Positions 53,722 to 61,567 of a stretch of DNA of 64,000 bases are shown piece by piece. The DNA is from Myxococcaceae bacterium (GTDB taxonomy: Bacteria; Myxococcota_A; Polyangia; Polyangiales; Ga0077539), in assembly GCA_004297725.1 (NCBI GenBank), contig SCUS01000166.1, positions 241,176 to 305,175 on the forward strand, written 5' to 3'. Below the pieces are notes generated by a model, which was given only the letters and a program-made list of their open reading frames with translations, ran no database searches and had not been told where the DNA came from. Made by a program: the position numbers and the translations under genes. Every line of letters starts with the position of its first letter. Positions within the stretch are counted from its first letter, which is position 1.

Positions 53722-55125
53722 ATGCGCAGAGCCAAGATCCTCGCGACGGTGGGCCCCGCGAGCCGTGACGCCTCGGTACTCGACGCTCTCGTGGCCGCCG
53801 GCGTCGACGGCTTCCGGGTCAACTTCTCCCACGGGGTGCCCGACGACCACCGCGCCGCGGTGCGCGCCATCCGGGCCGCCGCCGCCCGCGCCGGGCGCAA
53901 CGTCTCCATCCTCGGTGACCTCTCGGGGCCGAAGATCCGATGCCGCACCTTCGCCAACGGGCCGGTCGAGCTCGTCGACGGGGCGGCCTTCACGCTCACC
54001 ACGAGGGCGGTGCCCGGTGATGTGGGCTCCGTGTCGATGACCTACCCCCTCTGGAGGGACCTCCGCGTCGGAGACCCGGTGCTGCTCGACGACGGGCTGC
54101 TGCGGCTGCGGGTGACGGGCATCCACGACGAGGACGTCGACTGCGAGGTGGAGGTGGGCGGCACGCTCTCCGACCGCAAGGGCATCAACGTCCCCGGCGC
54201 CAAGCTCACGGTGCCCGCGCTCACCGACAAGGACCGCGAGGACGCCGTGCTCGCCCGCGAGCTCGGCGTCGACTACCTGGCGCTCTCCTTCGTGCGCCAG
54301 GCGAGCGACCTGCACGAGGCCCGCCTCGCGGTGGGCGAGGGCGTGCCCATCATCGCCAAGATCGAGAAGCCCGAGGCCATCGACAACCTCGAGGCCATCA
54401 TCCTGGCGAGCGACGGGATCATGGTGGCGCGCGGCGACCTCGGGGTGGAGCTCGGCCCGGAGAAGGTGCCGCTCGCGCAGAAGCGGGCGATTCTTCTGGC
54501 CAACGCGCACGGCAAGCTGGTGGTGACGGCGACGCAGATGCTGGACTCGATGATCCGCTCGCCGAGGCCCACGCGCGCCGAGGCGGCGGACGTGGCCAAC
54601 GCGGTGCTCGACACCACCGACGTGCTGATGCTCTCCGGCGAGACCGCGAGCGGCCGCTACCCCGTGCTTGCCGTGCAGATGATGGACTCCATCGTGCGCG
54701 AGATCGAGAGCTCGCCGCTCTACGAGAAGGTCACCGAGCCGCTGATGCACCACGTGGACTGGGACTTCACCCACGCCTGCGCGGCGGCGGCGTCGCTCAC
54801 CTCGCGGCACGCGAAGCTCGCGGCCATCGTGGTGTTCACCCGCGGCGGGCACACCGCCGACATGGTGGCCGAGTCCCGCCCGAGGGCGCCCATCATCGCG
54901 GTGACCGCCACGCGCGAGGTGGCCCAGAGGATGGCGCTGCAGTGGGGCGTGATCCCGGTGGTGCACGCGCTGCCGGAGATGCCCAACGAGACGCTGACGC
55001 TGGCCGCCCGCATCGCGCGAGACACCCTGCCCATGCGCGAGGGGGACACCATCGGCATCGTCTCCGGGCACCAGAAGGACACCGGCAACAAATCCTTCGC
55101 CCTCCACACGCTCCAAGCGACGTGA
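53722..55125 (+). CDS. pyk: Pyruvate kinase
   Basis: Pyruvate kinase makes pyruvate and ATP from phosphoenolpyruvate, the last step of glycolysis. The 467-residue protein has all key sites: GFRVNFSHG near the N-terminus, the substrate strand KIEKPEAIDNLEAII with its catalytic Lys, MVARGDLGVELG, the TATQMLDSMI helix, and a C-terminal allosteric domain (VFTRGGHTADMVAESRP). The ATG at 53722 gives the normal N-terminus. It is divergent from cystathionine beta-synthase (122-base gap with no clear promoter hexamers) and overlaps the next gene by four bases. Confidence 0.96.
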   Translation: MRRAKILATVGPASRDASVLDALVAAGVDGFRVNFSHGVPDDHRAAVRAIRAAAARAGRNVSILGDLSGPKIRCRTFANGPVELVDGAAFTLTTRAVPGDVGSVSMTYPLWRDLRVGDPVLLDDGLLRLRVTGIHDEDVDCEVEVGGTLSDRKGINVPGAKLTVPALTDKDREDAVLARELGVDYLALSFVRQASDLHEARLAVGEGVPIIAKIEKPEAIDNLEAIILASDGIMVARGDLGVELGPEKVPLAQKRAILLANAHGKLVVTATQMLDSMIRSPRPTRAEAADVANAVLDTTDVLMLSGETASGRYPVLAVQMMDSIVREIESSPLYEKVTEPLMHHVDWDFTHACAAAASLTSRHAKLAAIVVFTRGGHTADMVAESRPRAPIIAVTATREVAQRMALQWGVIPVVHALPEMPNETLTLAARIARDTLPMREGDTIGIVSGHQKDTGNKSFALHTLQAT

Positions 55126-56486
55126 CCCCCGCGGACGACCTGCGGCGACCGATGATCCTGCCGCCCTGGTGGCGCGGCGGGACCCCGCGGGAGCCGCTGG
55201 CCGAGGCCTTCTCGCGAGCCCGCTGGCTGCTCGCGACCTACTGGCTGCTGCTGGTGTCGGGCTACGTGGTGCTGCTGGGCGTGGCCTTCCGCTACTGGGG
55301 GGCCGACGACGACCTGCTGGTGCTGCTCCCGATCCTCGTCGGGGCGAGCACCCTCGGGGTGGCGCTCGGCAACCTCCTGGCGCTGCTGCGGCTGCGGGGC
55401 TGGGTGGTGCAGTCGGTGGTGTGGTTCGCCATCGTGACCCTCACGTGCACCGTGGCCATCGCCGCGGGCCCGCACGTCGCGGGCGGGGCCATCGCGTTTC
55501 TCACCAGCGTGAGCTGCGGCCACGCGGCGATGCAGCGGCGCGCGCTGCTCACCACGCTCTGGGTGCCGGCGGTGTGCTGGGTGGGCGCGATGCTCACGGT
55601 GATCGAGCAGCACGGCGGCATCCGACGCTGGGAGGCGGGGCTCAAGGACGGCGTCTGGGACCCGACCGCGCTCGCCCTCCTCGGCACCCTGGTCGCCCTC
55701 TACTTCGCCTTCCTCGCGGGGCAGGCGCGCTACCACCACGCGGTCTGGGCCGCGGGCGCCACGGACACCCCCGCCACGTTCACGCAGCACCACCGGGGCG
55801 GCGCGCTGCGGCTCACCCGGCGGGGCGCCCTCGCGCTGGTGCTGCTGGCGATGCTGGTCACCGCGGCGATCGCCGCGATCGCGCCCTACCTCTGGCGCAC
55901 CGGGGCGCGCCCGGGGCACCGCCCGGGGGAGCCGTCCGCCGACGCCCGGGGCCGCGACCGCAGCACCGCCCCGCGGGACGGACAGGAGCCGGAGCGACGC
56001 GGCCCCCGCCCCGACGCGCAGGCGCTGCGGGAGGCCCTCCGTCGGGCGGCGCGCAAGGCCGGTGAGCAGGCCGAGCACGTGCTGCCCTTCGTGCCGCTGT
56101 TCTTCCTCAACCGGCCGGCGAGGCGGTGGTGGCGCCTCCGTCGGCTGCGCCGCGGCGGGCGCGCGGAGGAGCCCACCAAGCGGGCGCTGCGCCGGTGGGA
56201 GTACGTCACCGTGGCCCTCGGGGACGTCGGGCTGCGGGTGCTGCCCGGGGACACCGTCGACGAGCTCGTCGCGAAGGTGAGCGCGCAGCGCGAGGCCAGG
56301 GGGCTGCCGCAGATTCCGGAGCTGGGGGCGGCGGCCGCGGAGGTCGACCGGGTGCGCTTCGGGCTCGGCATCCCGGCGGGCACGCTCGAAGCCCTGGAGG
56401 CCCACGCGGTGCGGGCCTACGAGGCCATCCGCGCCCCGATGACGCCGTGGCAGCGCGTGGCCTGCTGGTGGCGTCGCATGACCTGA
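55122..56486 (+). CDS. Membrane protein with C-terminal DUF4129-like domain
   Basis: A 454-residue membrane protein. The N-terminal ~230 residues contain about seven hydrophobic segments, including a pair ending in WFAIVTLTCTVAIAAG. After a basic and proline-rich linker, an ~85-residue helical region (ALRRWEYVTVALGDVGLRVL followed by DTVDELVAKVSAQ) resembles the DUF4129 domain at the C-terminus of transglutaminase-type membrane proteins. It starts with a GTG that overlaps the pyruvate kinase stop, so both are translated together. The reason for pairing with pyruvate kinase is unclear. Confidence 0.7.
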   Translation: MTPADDLRRPMILPPWWRGGTPREPLAEAFSRARWLLATYWLLLVSGYVVLLGVAFRYWGADDDLLVLLPILVGASTLGVALGNLLALLRLRGWVVQSVVWFAIVTLTCTVAIAAGPHVAGGAIAFLTSVSCGHAAMQRRALLTTLWVPAVCWVGAMLTVIEQHGGIRRWEAGLKDGVWDPTALALLGTLVALYFAFLAGQARYHHAVWAAGATDTPATFTQHHRGGALRLTRRGALALVLLAMLVTAAIAAIAPYLWRTGARPGHRPGEPSADARGRDRSTAPRDGQEPERRGPRPDAQALREALRRAARKAGEQAEHVLPFVPLFFLNRPARRWWRLRRLRRGGRAEEPTKRALRRWEYVTVALGDVGLRVLPGDTVDELVAKVSAQREARGLPQIPELGAAAAEVDRVRFGLGIPAGTLEALEAHAVRAYEAIRAPMTPWQRVACWWRRMT

Positions 56487-56533
56487 CCCGCGCCTGTCGC
56501 CATCCTCCGAGCAATGGACCTATAACGCGCGCC

Positions 56534-57109
56534 ATGTCGGCCCTGAGCGCCCCCTCCGATCGCGATCCCTCCTCGACGGCCCCCGACCGGGCCTTCTTCG
56601 TCTTCACCGCGGTGGTGTCCACCGTGGCCCTCGCGTTCATCGCGTGGCTGCTGCTCATCCGCCGCGGCGGCGCGGGGGGCGTCGACCTGCGCTTCCTCCC
56701 CGCGGTCAACGCCGGCCTCAACGCCACCGCGGCGGCGCTGCTCGTCGGCGGCTGGATCTCCGTCCGCCGCAGGCAGCTCCGGGCGCACCGCTACTTCATG
56801 CTCGGCGCCTTCGCCGCCTCGGCGCTCTTCCTGGTGAGCTACCTCACGTACCACTTCGTCCACGGCGACACGCGCTACGCGGGCCACGGGCCGATGAAGG
56901 CCCTCTACCTCCTGGTGCTCGCGAGCCACGTGCTGCTCTCGATGCCCGTGGTGCCGATGGCGCTGGTGGCCTTCTACTTCGCGTTCCGCAAGCAGTTCGA
57001 CCGGCACCGCCGGGTGACTCGCTGGCTGGCCCCCATCTGGCTCTACGTCTCCGTCACCGGCGTGCTGGTCTTCGTGATGCTGCGAGGCAGCCTCCCCGCC
57101 GCGCCCTGA
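56534..57109 (+). CDS. DUF420/CtaM family membrane protein
   Basis: A 191-residue protein with about five spans. The DUF420 pattern is complete: FLPAVNAGLNATAAALL, RAHRYFMLGAFAASALFLVS, SYLTYHFVHGD, LASHVLLSMPVVPMAL and IWLYVSVTGVLVFVMLRG. CtaM (YozB) of this family is needed for assembly of cytochrome aa3-type oxidase in Gram-positive bacteria, and related proteins lie near oxidase genes elsewhere. No oxidase gene is adjacent here. The start ATG at 56534 gives a hydrophilic ~17-residue N-terminus. Confidence 0.88.
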   Translation: MSALSAPSDRDPSSTAPDRAFFVFTAVVSTVALAFIAWLLLIRRGGAGGVDLRFLPAVNAGLNATAAALLVGGWISVRRRQLRAHRYFMLGAFAASALFLVSYLTYHFVHGDTRYAGHGPMKALYLLVLASHVLLSMPVVPMALVAFYFAFRKQFDRHRRVTRWLAPIWLYVSVTGVLVFVMLRGSLPAAP

Positions 57110-57140
57110 CGCGCCCCGCGCGTAGTACCCTCCGCGCCAC

Positions 57141-57740
57141 ATGAACGACCGTCGATCCTCCGCACAGCGTGGCGCCGTCGACCAGCGGGTGCTCATCGGC
57201 GCGGGCGCCCTGCTCGCCCTCGGCGCGGCCTTCGCCCTCGCCCGCCGCGGCCCGTCCCCCTCGCGGGCGCCCGCCCCGATCACCCGCCGCGCGCAGACCC
57301 CGGCGACCCCTCCGACTCCCACGCCCGCGGCAGACGTCCCTGCCGCGGCGCCTCGCGTCGAGGACGACTTCCACGTCGTCGATCCGGGCATGCCGAGCTA
57401 CACCGAGGAGCCTCGACAGCGCCCTCGCCCCGCGGCGGACGTCCCCCCGATCGTCCCGGCCAGCACCGGGGACTACGGGATGGACGTCGCGAACATCATC
57501 CGCCCGGCCCTCCCCGCGATGCAGCGGTGCCTCTCGGCGATCAACCCGGGCCATCCCCGCGCCGCGGACGTGTGGGTCACCATCAGCACCCGAGGCAGGG
57601 TGAGCGCCGCGCGCCTCGACGCCGACGCGGGCGCCAGCGTGGACGCCTGCCTGCTGGAGGCGCTGCAGCCGCTGGCCTTCGCCTCGCCGGGCACCGAGGC
57701 GATGACCTTCGGCATCCCCGTCCCGGCGCCCTCGCGGTGA
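57141..57740 (+). CDS. Single-span protein with a C-terminal AgmX/TonB-like domain
   Basis: A 199-residue protein with one N-terminal membrane span (VLIGAGALLALGAAFALA), a Pro-rich linker and an ~80-residue C-terminal domain (NIIRPALPAMQRCLSAINPG, ADVWVTISTRGRVSAARLD, LLEALQPLAFAS). The domain resembles the AgmX/TonB-like modules found in the lipoprotein at 30750-31739. Topology would place it in the periplasm. A 163-base gap to the receiver-kinase gene suggests a separate transcript. Function unknown. Confidence 0.7.
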   Translation: MNDRRSSAQRGAVDQRVLIGAGALLALGAAFALARRGPSPSRAPAPITRRAQTPATPPTPTPAADVPAAAPRVEDDFHVVDPGMPSYTEEPRQRPRPAADVPPIVPASTGDYGMDVANIIRPALPAMQRCLSAINPGHPRAADVWVTISTRGRVSAARLDADAGASVDACLLEALQPLAFASPGTEAMTFGIPVPAPSR

Positions 57741-57867
57741 GGCGAGCGGCGTGATCGAGGCCCGGCGAGGCGCCGACGTCGTAGAACGTCCCAGGATGCG
57801 ACAGACAGTCACACTCCGGACCTGACCCGGAATCAGCCCCGTTGCTCGAACGCCGGGATTGCGGCGC

Positions 57868-57883
57868 TGGCATGACGCGCGCA
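57868..57883 (+). promoter_or_regulatory. Candidate sigma-54 promoter for the receiver-kinase gene
   Basis: TGGCATGACGCGCGCA has GG at 57869-57870 and GC at 57881-57882, exactly ten bases apart, as required for sigma-54. Nine of the eleven conserved positions match. Transcription would start near 57894, very close to the ATG at 57904. A sigma-54 activator gene lies in the same locus. Confidence 0.4.
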
Positions 57884-57903
57884 CTCAGCGACTGATCTCC
57901 AGT

Positions 57904-59190
57904 ATGGCCAGAACGATCCTTCAGCCCGAGACGCTCGCTGCTCCGTTCGGGTGCCTCCGCGTCCTCGTCATCGAAGACGACTCCGATCTGAGGGCGCTCG
58001 TGGCGCAGGTGCTACGCGACGAGCAGTTCGAGGTCTTCGAGGCCGAGAACGGCCGCACGGGCGTCGACCTGGCGTTGAAGAGCCGCCCCGACATCATCCT
58101 CTGTGACGTGGAGATGCCCGAGCTCGGCGGCCTCTCGGCCTTCCAGGCCATCCGCCGTGATCCCGCGCTGTCGCGCGTCCCCTTCGTCTTCGTGAGCGGC
58201 GTGGACACCACGGCGCAGGACATCCGCCGGGCGATGAACCTCGGCGCCGACGACTACCTGGTGAAGCCCTTCACCCCCGACGACCTCCGGCAGACCGTCC
58301 ACGCCCGGCTCCGACGCCACGTCCTCGACGCCACCTCGCCTGACCTCGGCTCCGTGACCCTCGGGCCCTCCGCCGAGGCGCTCCTCGCGCTGGAGTCGAG
58401 CGTCCGCATCCTCCGCCGCGCCGCCCGCGGGGGCATGGGCACCGTGTACGAGGGCGTCGACCTCACCGACGGCTCTCGCGTCGCGGTGAAGGCCGCTCCC
58501 TTCCACGACGAGATGCGCGAGGCCCGGCTACTTCGGGAGTCCGAGGCGCTCGCGGCGCTCGCCATCCCCGAGATCATCGCGCTGCGCCGCACGGTGATCA
58601 CCGCCGACCGCACGCTCTTCCTGGTCATGGACTGGTTCGACGGGGAAGACCTGGGCGCTCGGCTCAAACGCGGGACGCTCGAGCTCCCGGAGGTGCTCGC
58701 GGTGGGACGGCGCGTGGCCACCGCGCTCGCCGCCGCGCACGCCCTCGGCATCCTTCACCGCGACGTGAAGCCCTCCAACATCTTCCTCCGCGACGGGCGC
58801 GCCGACCGGTCGGTGCTCATCGATTTCGGGCTCGCCCGGCTGCCGGAGGCGGCGCCGCTCACCCTCCTCGGCGGCATCATCGGGACGCCCGGCTACCTGT
58901 CTCCCGAGCAGCTCAACGGGGCCTCGGAGATCAGCTCGCGGGTCGACGTGTTCGCGCTCGGCTGCACGCTCTTCGAGGCGCTCACCGGGCGCGGCCCCTT
59001 CGCGGGCGAGAACGCCATGGCCTCGCTGGCCAACGTGCTCATGCGCGTCGCCCCGCTGGCGAGCTCCCTCCGACCCGACACCCCCCGCGCGCTCGACGCG
59101 CTCGTCGCCGAGATGCTCTCCCGAGACCCCGCCCTGCGCCCCTCCGACGGCGCCGCGGTCATGGAGCGCCTCCGGGCGATCGGCGCGTGA
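57904..59190 (+). CDS. Receiver domain fused to a Ser/Thr protein kinase
   Basis: A 428-residue hybrid that joins two signalling systems. The N-terminal receiver (~18-140) is complete: IEDDSDL, phospho-acceptor Asp68 in ILCDVEMPELGG, Lys121 in LVKPFTPDD. The kinase (~165-425) has GGMGTVYEG, Lys196, HRDVKPSN (Asp287) and DFGLA (Asp307). A two-component signal is thus likely to control Ser/Thr phosphorylation. Its stop overlaps the ATG of a histidine kinase gene, which is the natural candidate to phosphorylate the receiver. The start ATG at 57904 is preferred to an upstream in-frame codon at 57859. Confidence 0.9.
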   Translation: MARTILQPETLAAPFGCLRVLVIEDDSDLRALVAQVLRDEQFEVFEAENGRTGVDLALKSRPDIILCDVEMPELGGLSAFQAIRRDPALSRVPFVFVSGVDTTAQDIRRAMNLGADDYLVKPFTPDDLRQTVHARLRRHVLDATSPDLGSVTLGPSAEALLALESSVRILRRAARGGMGTVYEGVDLTDGSRVAVKAAPFHDEMREARLLRESEALAALAIPEIIALRRTVITADRTLFLVMDWFDGEDLGARLKRGTLELPEVLAVGRRVATALAAAHALGILHRDVKPSNIFLRDGRADRSVLIDFGLARLPEAAPLTLLGGIIGTPGYLSPEQLNGASEISSRVDVFALGCTLFEALTGRGPFAGENAMASLANVLMRVAPLASSLRPDTPRALDALVAEMLSRDPALRPSDGAAVMERLRAIGA

Positions 59191-59978
59191 TGCCCCGTCC
59201 ACCCCGACGACGCTGGCGGCGGCTGCGCGTCCGCGACCTGCAGGCCCTCGCGCGCGACGCCCGGCAGGATACGCAGGCGGCCAGGCGCTCGCTGGACTCC
59301 GTGATGGCCGTGGTCTCCCACGACCTCCGCAGCCCCATCGGGACCATCACCATGGGGGCCTCGCTGCTCCGCGAGCACTTCACCCGCCACGGGGCGGAGG
59401 CCACCCGGGAGCTCAACACCCTCGGGCGCATGGAGCGCGCGTGCCGGACCATGCTCAGCCAGATGTCCGACCTCCAGGACGTCGCGCGCATCGACGCGGG
59501 CACCTTCCGGATCGAGCTCCGTCGCGCGGGCGTCCACGAGGTGCTGCGAGAGGCGACGGACGCGGCGCAGTCGCAGGCGCAGCTCGCTGGGGTCGAGGTG
59601 CGCCTCGAGGCCACCGACGAGGGGCTCTCGCTCGAGCTCGACCGGCAGCGCATCCAGCAGGCGCTGGGCAACCTGGTGGTGAACGCGCTTCGGGTGACGC
59701 CGCGCGGCGGGGTCATCACGCTGCGGGGCGAGCTCGTCGAGGGCTTCGTGAAGCTCTCGGTCGTCGACGCGGGCGCGGGCCTCGAGCCCGAGTTCGCCGC
59801 CCACGCCTTCGACCGCTACTGGCAGGCGTCGGCGGGCCTCGGAGGCTCCACCGGCGTGAGGCTCTTCATCGTGCGCAGCATCGCCGAGGCCCACGGCGGC
59901 CGCGCCGAGGTGCAGAGCACCCCGGGCCTCGGCAGCACCTTCAGTCTTCTGCTGCCATGGAGCCGCCAGGCGCCTTGA
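59190..59978 (+). CDS. Histidine kinase with a modified ATP-binding G2 box
   Basis: A 262-residue soluble kinase: an HisKA domain with phospho-acceptor His44 (VVSHDLRSPIGT) and an HATPase domain with the N box (GNLVVNALRVTPRGG) and a D-A-G-A-G G1 box. The G2 box reads STGVRLFIVRSIAE instead of the usual G-x-G-L-G-L, which may lower kinase activity and leave mainly phosphatase or relay function. There is no sensor domain. It overlaps the receiver-kinase gene by one base (TGATG) and its last 38 bases overlap the end of the converging activator gene. Confidence 0.87.
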   Translation: MPRPPRRRWRRLRVRDLQALARDARQDTQAARRSLDSVMAVVSHDLRSPIGTITMGASLLREHFTRHGAEATRELNTLGRMERACRTMLSQMSDLQDVARIDAGTFRIELRRAGVHEVLREATDAAQSQAQLAGVEVRLEATDEGLSLELDRQRIQQALGNLVVNALRVTPRGGVITLRGELVEGFVKLSVVDAGAGLEPEFAAHAFDRYWQASAGLGGSTGVRLFIVRSIAEAHGGRAEVQSTPGLGSTFSLLLPWSRQAP

Positions 59979-61455
59979 GGCCGTCGGGCGACTTCTCCCG
60001 GTCGAAGATCCGGTAGAGCGTGCGCCGGTCGACGCCCAGGATGCGCGCCGCGCGGGACTTGTTTCCGCCCACCAGCGTGAACACCTGGTGGACGTACCGC
60101 CGCTCGAGCTCGGCGAGGGAGATCATCTCCTCGTGCAGCGCCGGCAGCGGCTGGGTCTGATCGGGCTCCTGCGCGCGCACCCGCTCCGGGAGGTCTTCCA
60201 GGGTGATGTGGTCGAAGCGGGTGAGGGCGACGGCGCGCTCCATGGAGTTCTCGAGCTCGCGCACGTTGCCAGGCCACGGGTACGAGAGCAGCCGCTGGAG
60301 CGCCGGAGGGGCGAGGCCGAGCACCCGCTTGCCGAAGCGCTCGGAGAAGCGACGGACGAAGTGCTGCGCGAGCAGGGGGATGTCCTGGGCGCGCTCCCGC
60401 AGCGTCGGGACGTGCACCTCCACGACGGCGACCCGGTAGTAGAGGTCCTCCCGAAAGCGCTTGGAGCGCACCTCCTCCTCGAGGTCGCGGTTGGTCGCCG
60501 TCACGATGCGCGCGTCGAAGGCGACCTCCTGGCTCCCGCCCACCGGGCGCACGCAGCGCTCCTGCAGCGCCCGCAGCAGCTTCACCTGCATCTCCGAGGG
60601 CATCTCGCCGATCTCGTCGAGGAAGAGGGTGCCGCCGCGGGCGTCGACGAAGAGTCCGGACCGCGCGACGCGGGCGTCGGTGAAGGCGCCTCGCACGTGC
60701 CCGAAGAGCTCGCTCTCGAGCAGGGCCGCGGGGATGGCCGCGCAGTTGATGGCCACGAAGGGCCCCTCCCGCCGCGGGCTGGCATCGTGGACGGCCCTCG
60801 CCACGAGCTCCTTGCCCGTGCCGCTCTCTCCGGTGATGAGCACCGTGGCGTCCGTCGAGGCCACCCGCGCGACGAGCTCGATCACCTCGCGCATCGGCGC
60901 GCTGCCGCCGAGCAGGGCGCGGGGGAGCTGCGAGCGGACGACCTCGTCGCGCAGCCGGCGCACCTCGCTGCGGAGCCGACGGTGCTCGAGCGCCCGCTCC
61001 ACGGAGACCATGAGCAGGTCGGGCTCGATCGGGCAGATGTGGAAGTCGTAGGCGTCCGCGCGCAGGGCGCGCACGGCGTTGTCGATGCTCCCGTGGGCCG
61101 TGAGCACGATGACGGGCGCGTCGGGGATCACGTCGCGCAGTCGCTGGCAGAGCGTGATGCCGTCCATGCCCGCCATCTGCACGTCGGTCAGCACCAGCGC
61201 GATGTCGTCGTGCGCCGCCGCGAGGCGCAGGGCCTCCTCGCCGCTGCGCGCCACGAGGCACCTGTGGCCCTGACGGCCCAGCAGCTCGGCGAGCATCTCC
61301 CCGGCGTCCGCGTCGTCATCGACGATGAGCACGTAGCAGGCCTCGCGGAGGGCGGGAGGCGCCTTGGGTTCGCGAGGGGAGGGGAGGTCGAAGGCGAGGG
61401 GGCTGACGTCGTCGGGGAGGGGCCGCTCGGACGTCTGCGTGGGCAGGCTACACAT
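59941..61455 (-). CDS. NtrC-type sigma-54 activator with atypical receiver
   Basis: A 504-residue activator of sigma-54 RNA polymerase. The receiver (~40-155) has the acceptor Asp91 (VLTDVQMAGMDG) and Thr119, but the conserved Lys is replaced by Cys (FHICPIEPDLL, Cys141). The AAA+ domain (~180-420) has Walker A GESGTGKE, Walker B LFLDEIGEM and the R-finger region. The sigma-54-contact loop reads GAFTDA instead of GAFTGA, a variant seen in myxobacterial activators. A Fis-type HTH is at the C-terminus (NKSRAARILGVDRRTLYRIF). The start ATG at 61455 is chosen over an upstream one. The neighbouring sigma-54-like site makes local control likely. Confidence 0.9.
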   Translation of the reverse strand: MCSLPTQTSERPLPDDVSPLAFDLPSPREPKAPPALREACYVLIVDDDADAGEMLAELLGRQGHRCLVARSGEEALRLAAAHDDIALVLTDVQMAGMDGITLCQRLRDVIPDAPVIVLTAHGSIDNAVRALRADAYDFHICPIEPDLLMVSVERALEHRRLRSEVRRLRDEVVRSQLPRALLGGSAPMREVIELVARVASTDATVLITGESGTGKELVARAVHDASPRREGPFVAINCAAIPAALLESELFGHVRGAFTDARVARSGLFVDARGGTLFLDEIGEMPSEMQVKLLRALQERCVRPVGGSQEVAFDARIVTATNRDLEEEVRSKRFREDLYYRVAVVEVHVPTLRERAQDIPLLAQHFVRRFSERFGKRVLGLAPPALQRLLSYPWPGNVRELENSMERAVALTRFDHITLEDLPERVRAQEPDQTQPLPALHEEMISLAELERRYVHQVFTLVGGNKSRAARILGVDRRTLYRIFDREKSPDGLKAPGGSMAAED

Positions 61456-61567
61456 GCCACCCCCTACGCAGCGAGCGTGCCGTCGCTGCGGCGCGACAAA
61501 AGTCACCAGAGGGGATGTGTCACCGCGCCCCAGGTGGGGCGCTCAGCCGCGATGCAGCCCGATCCGA

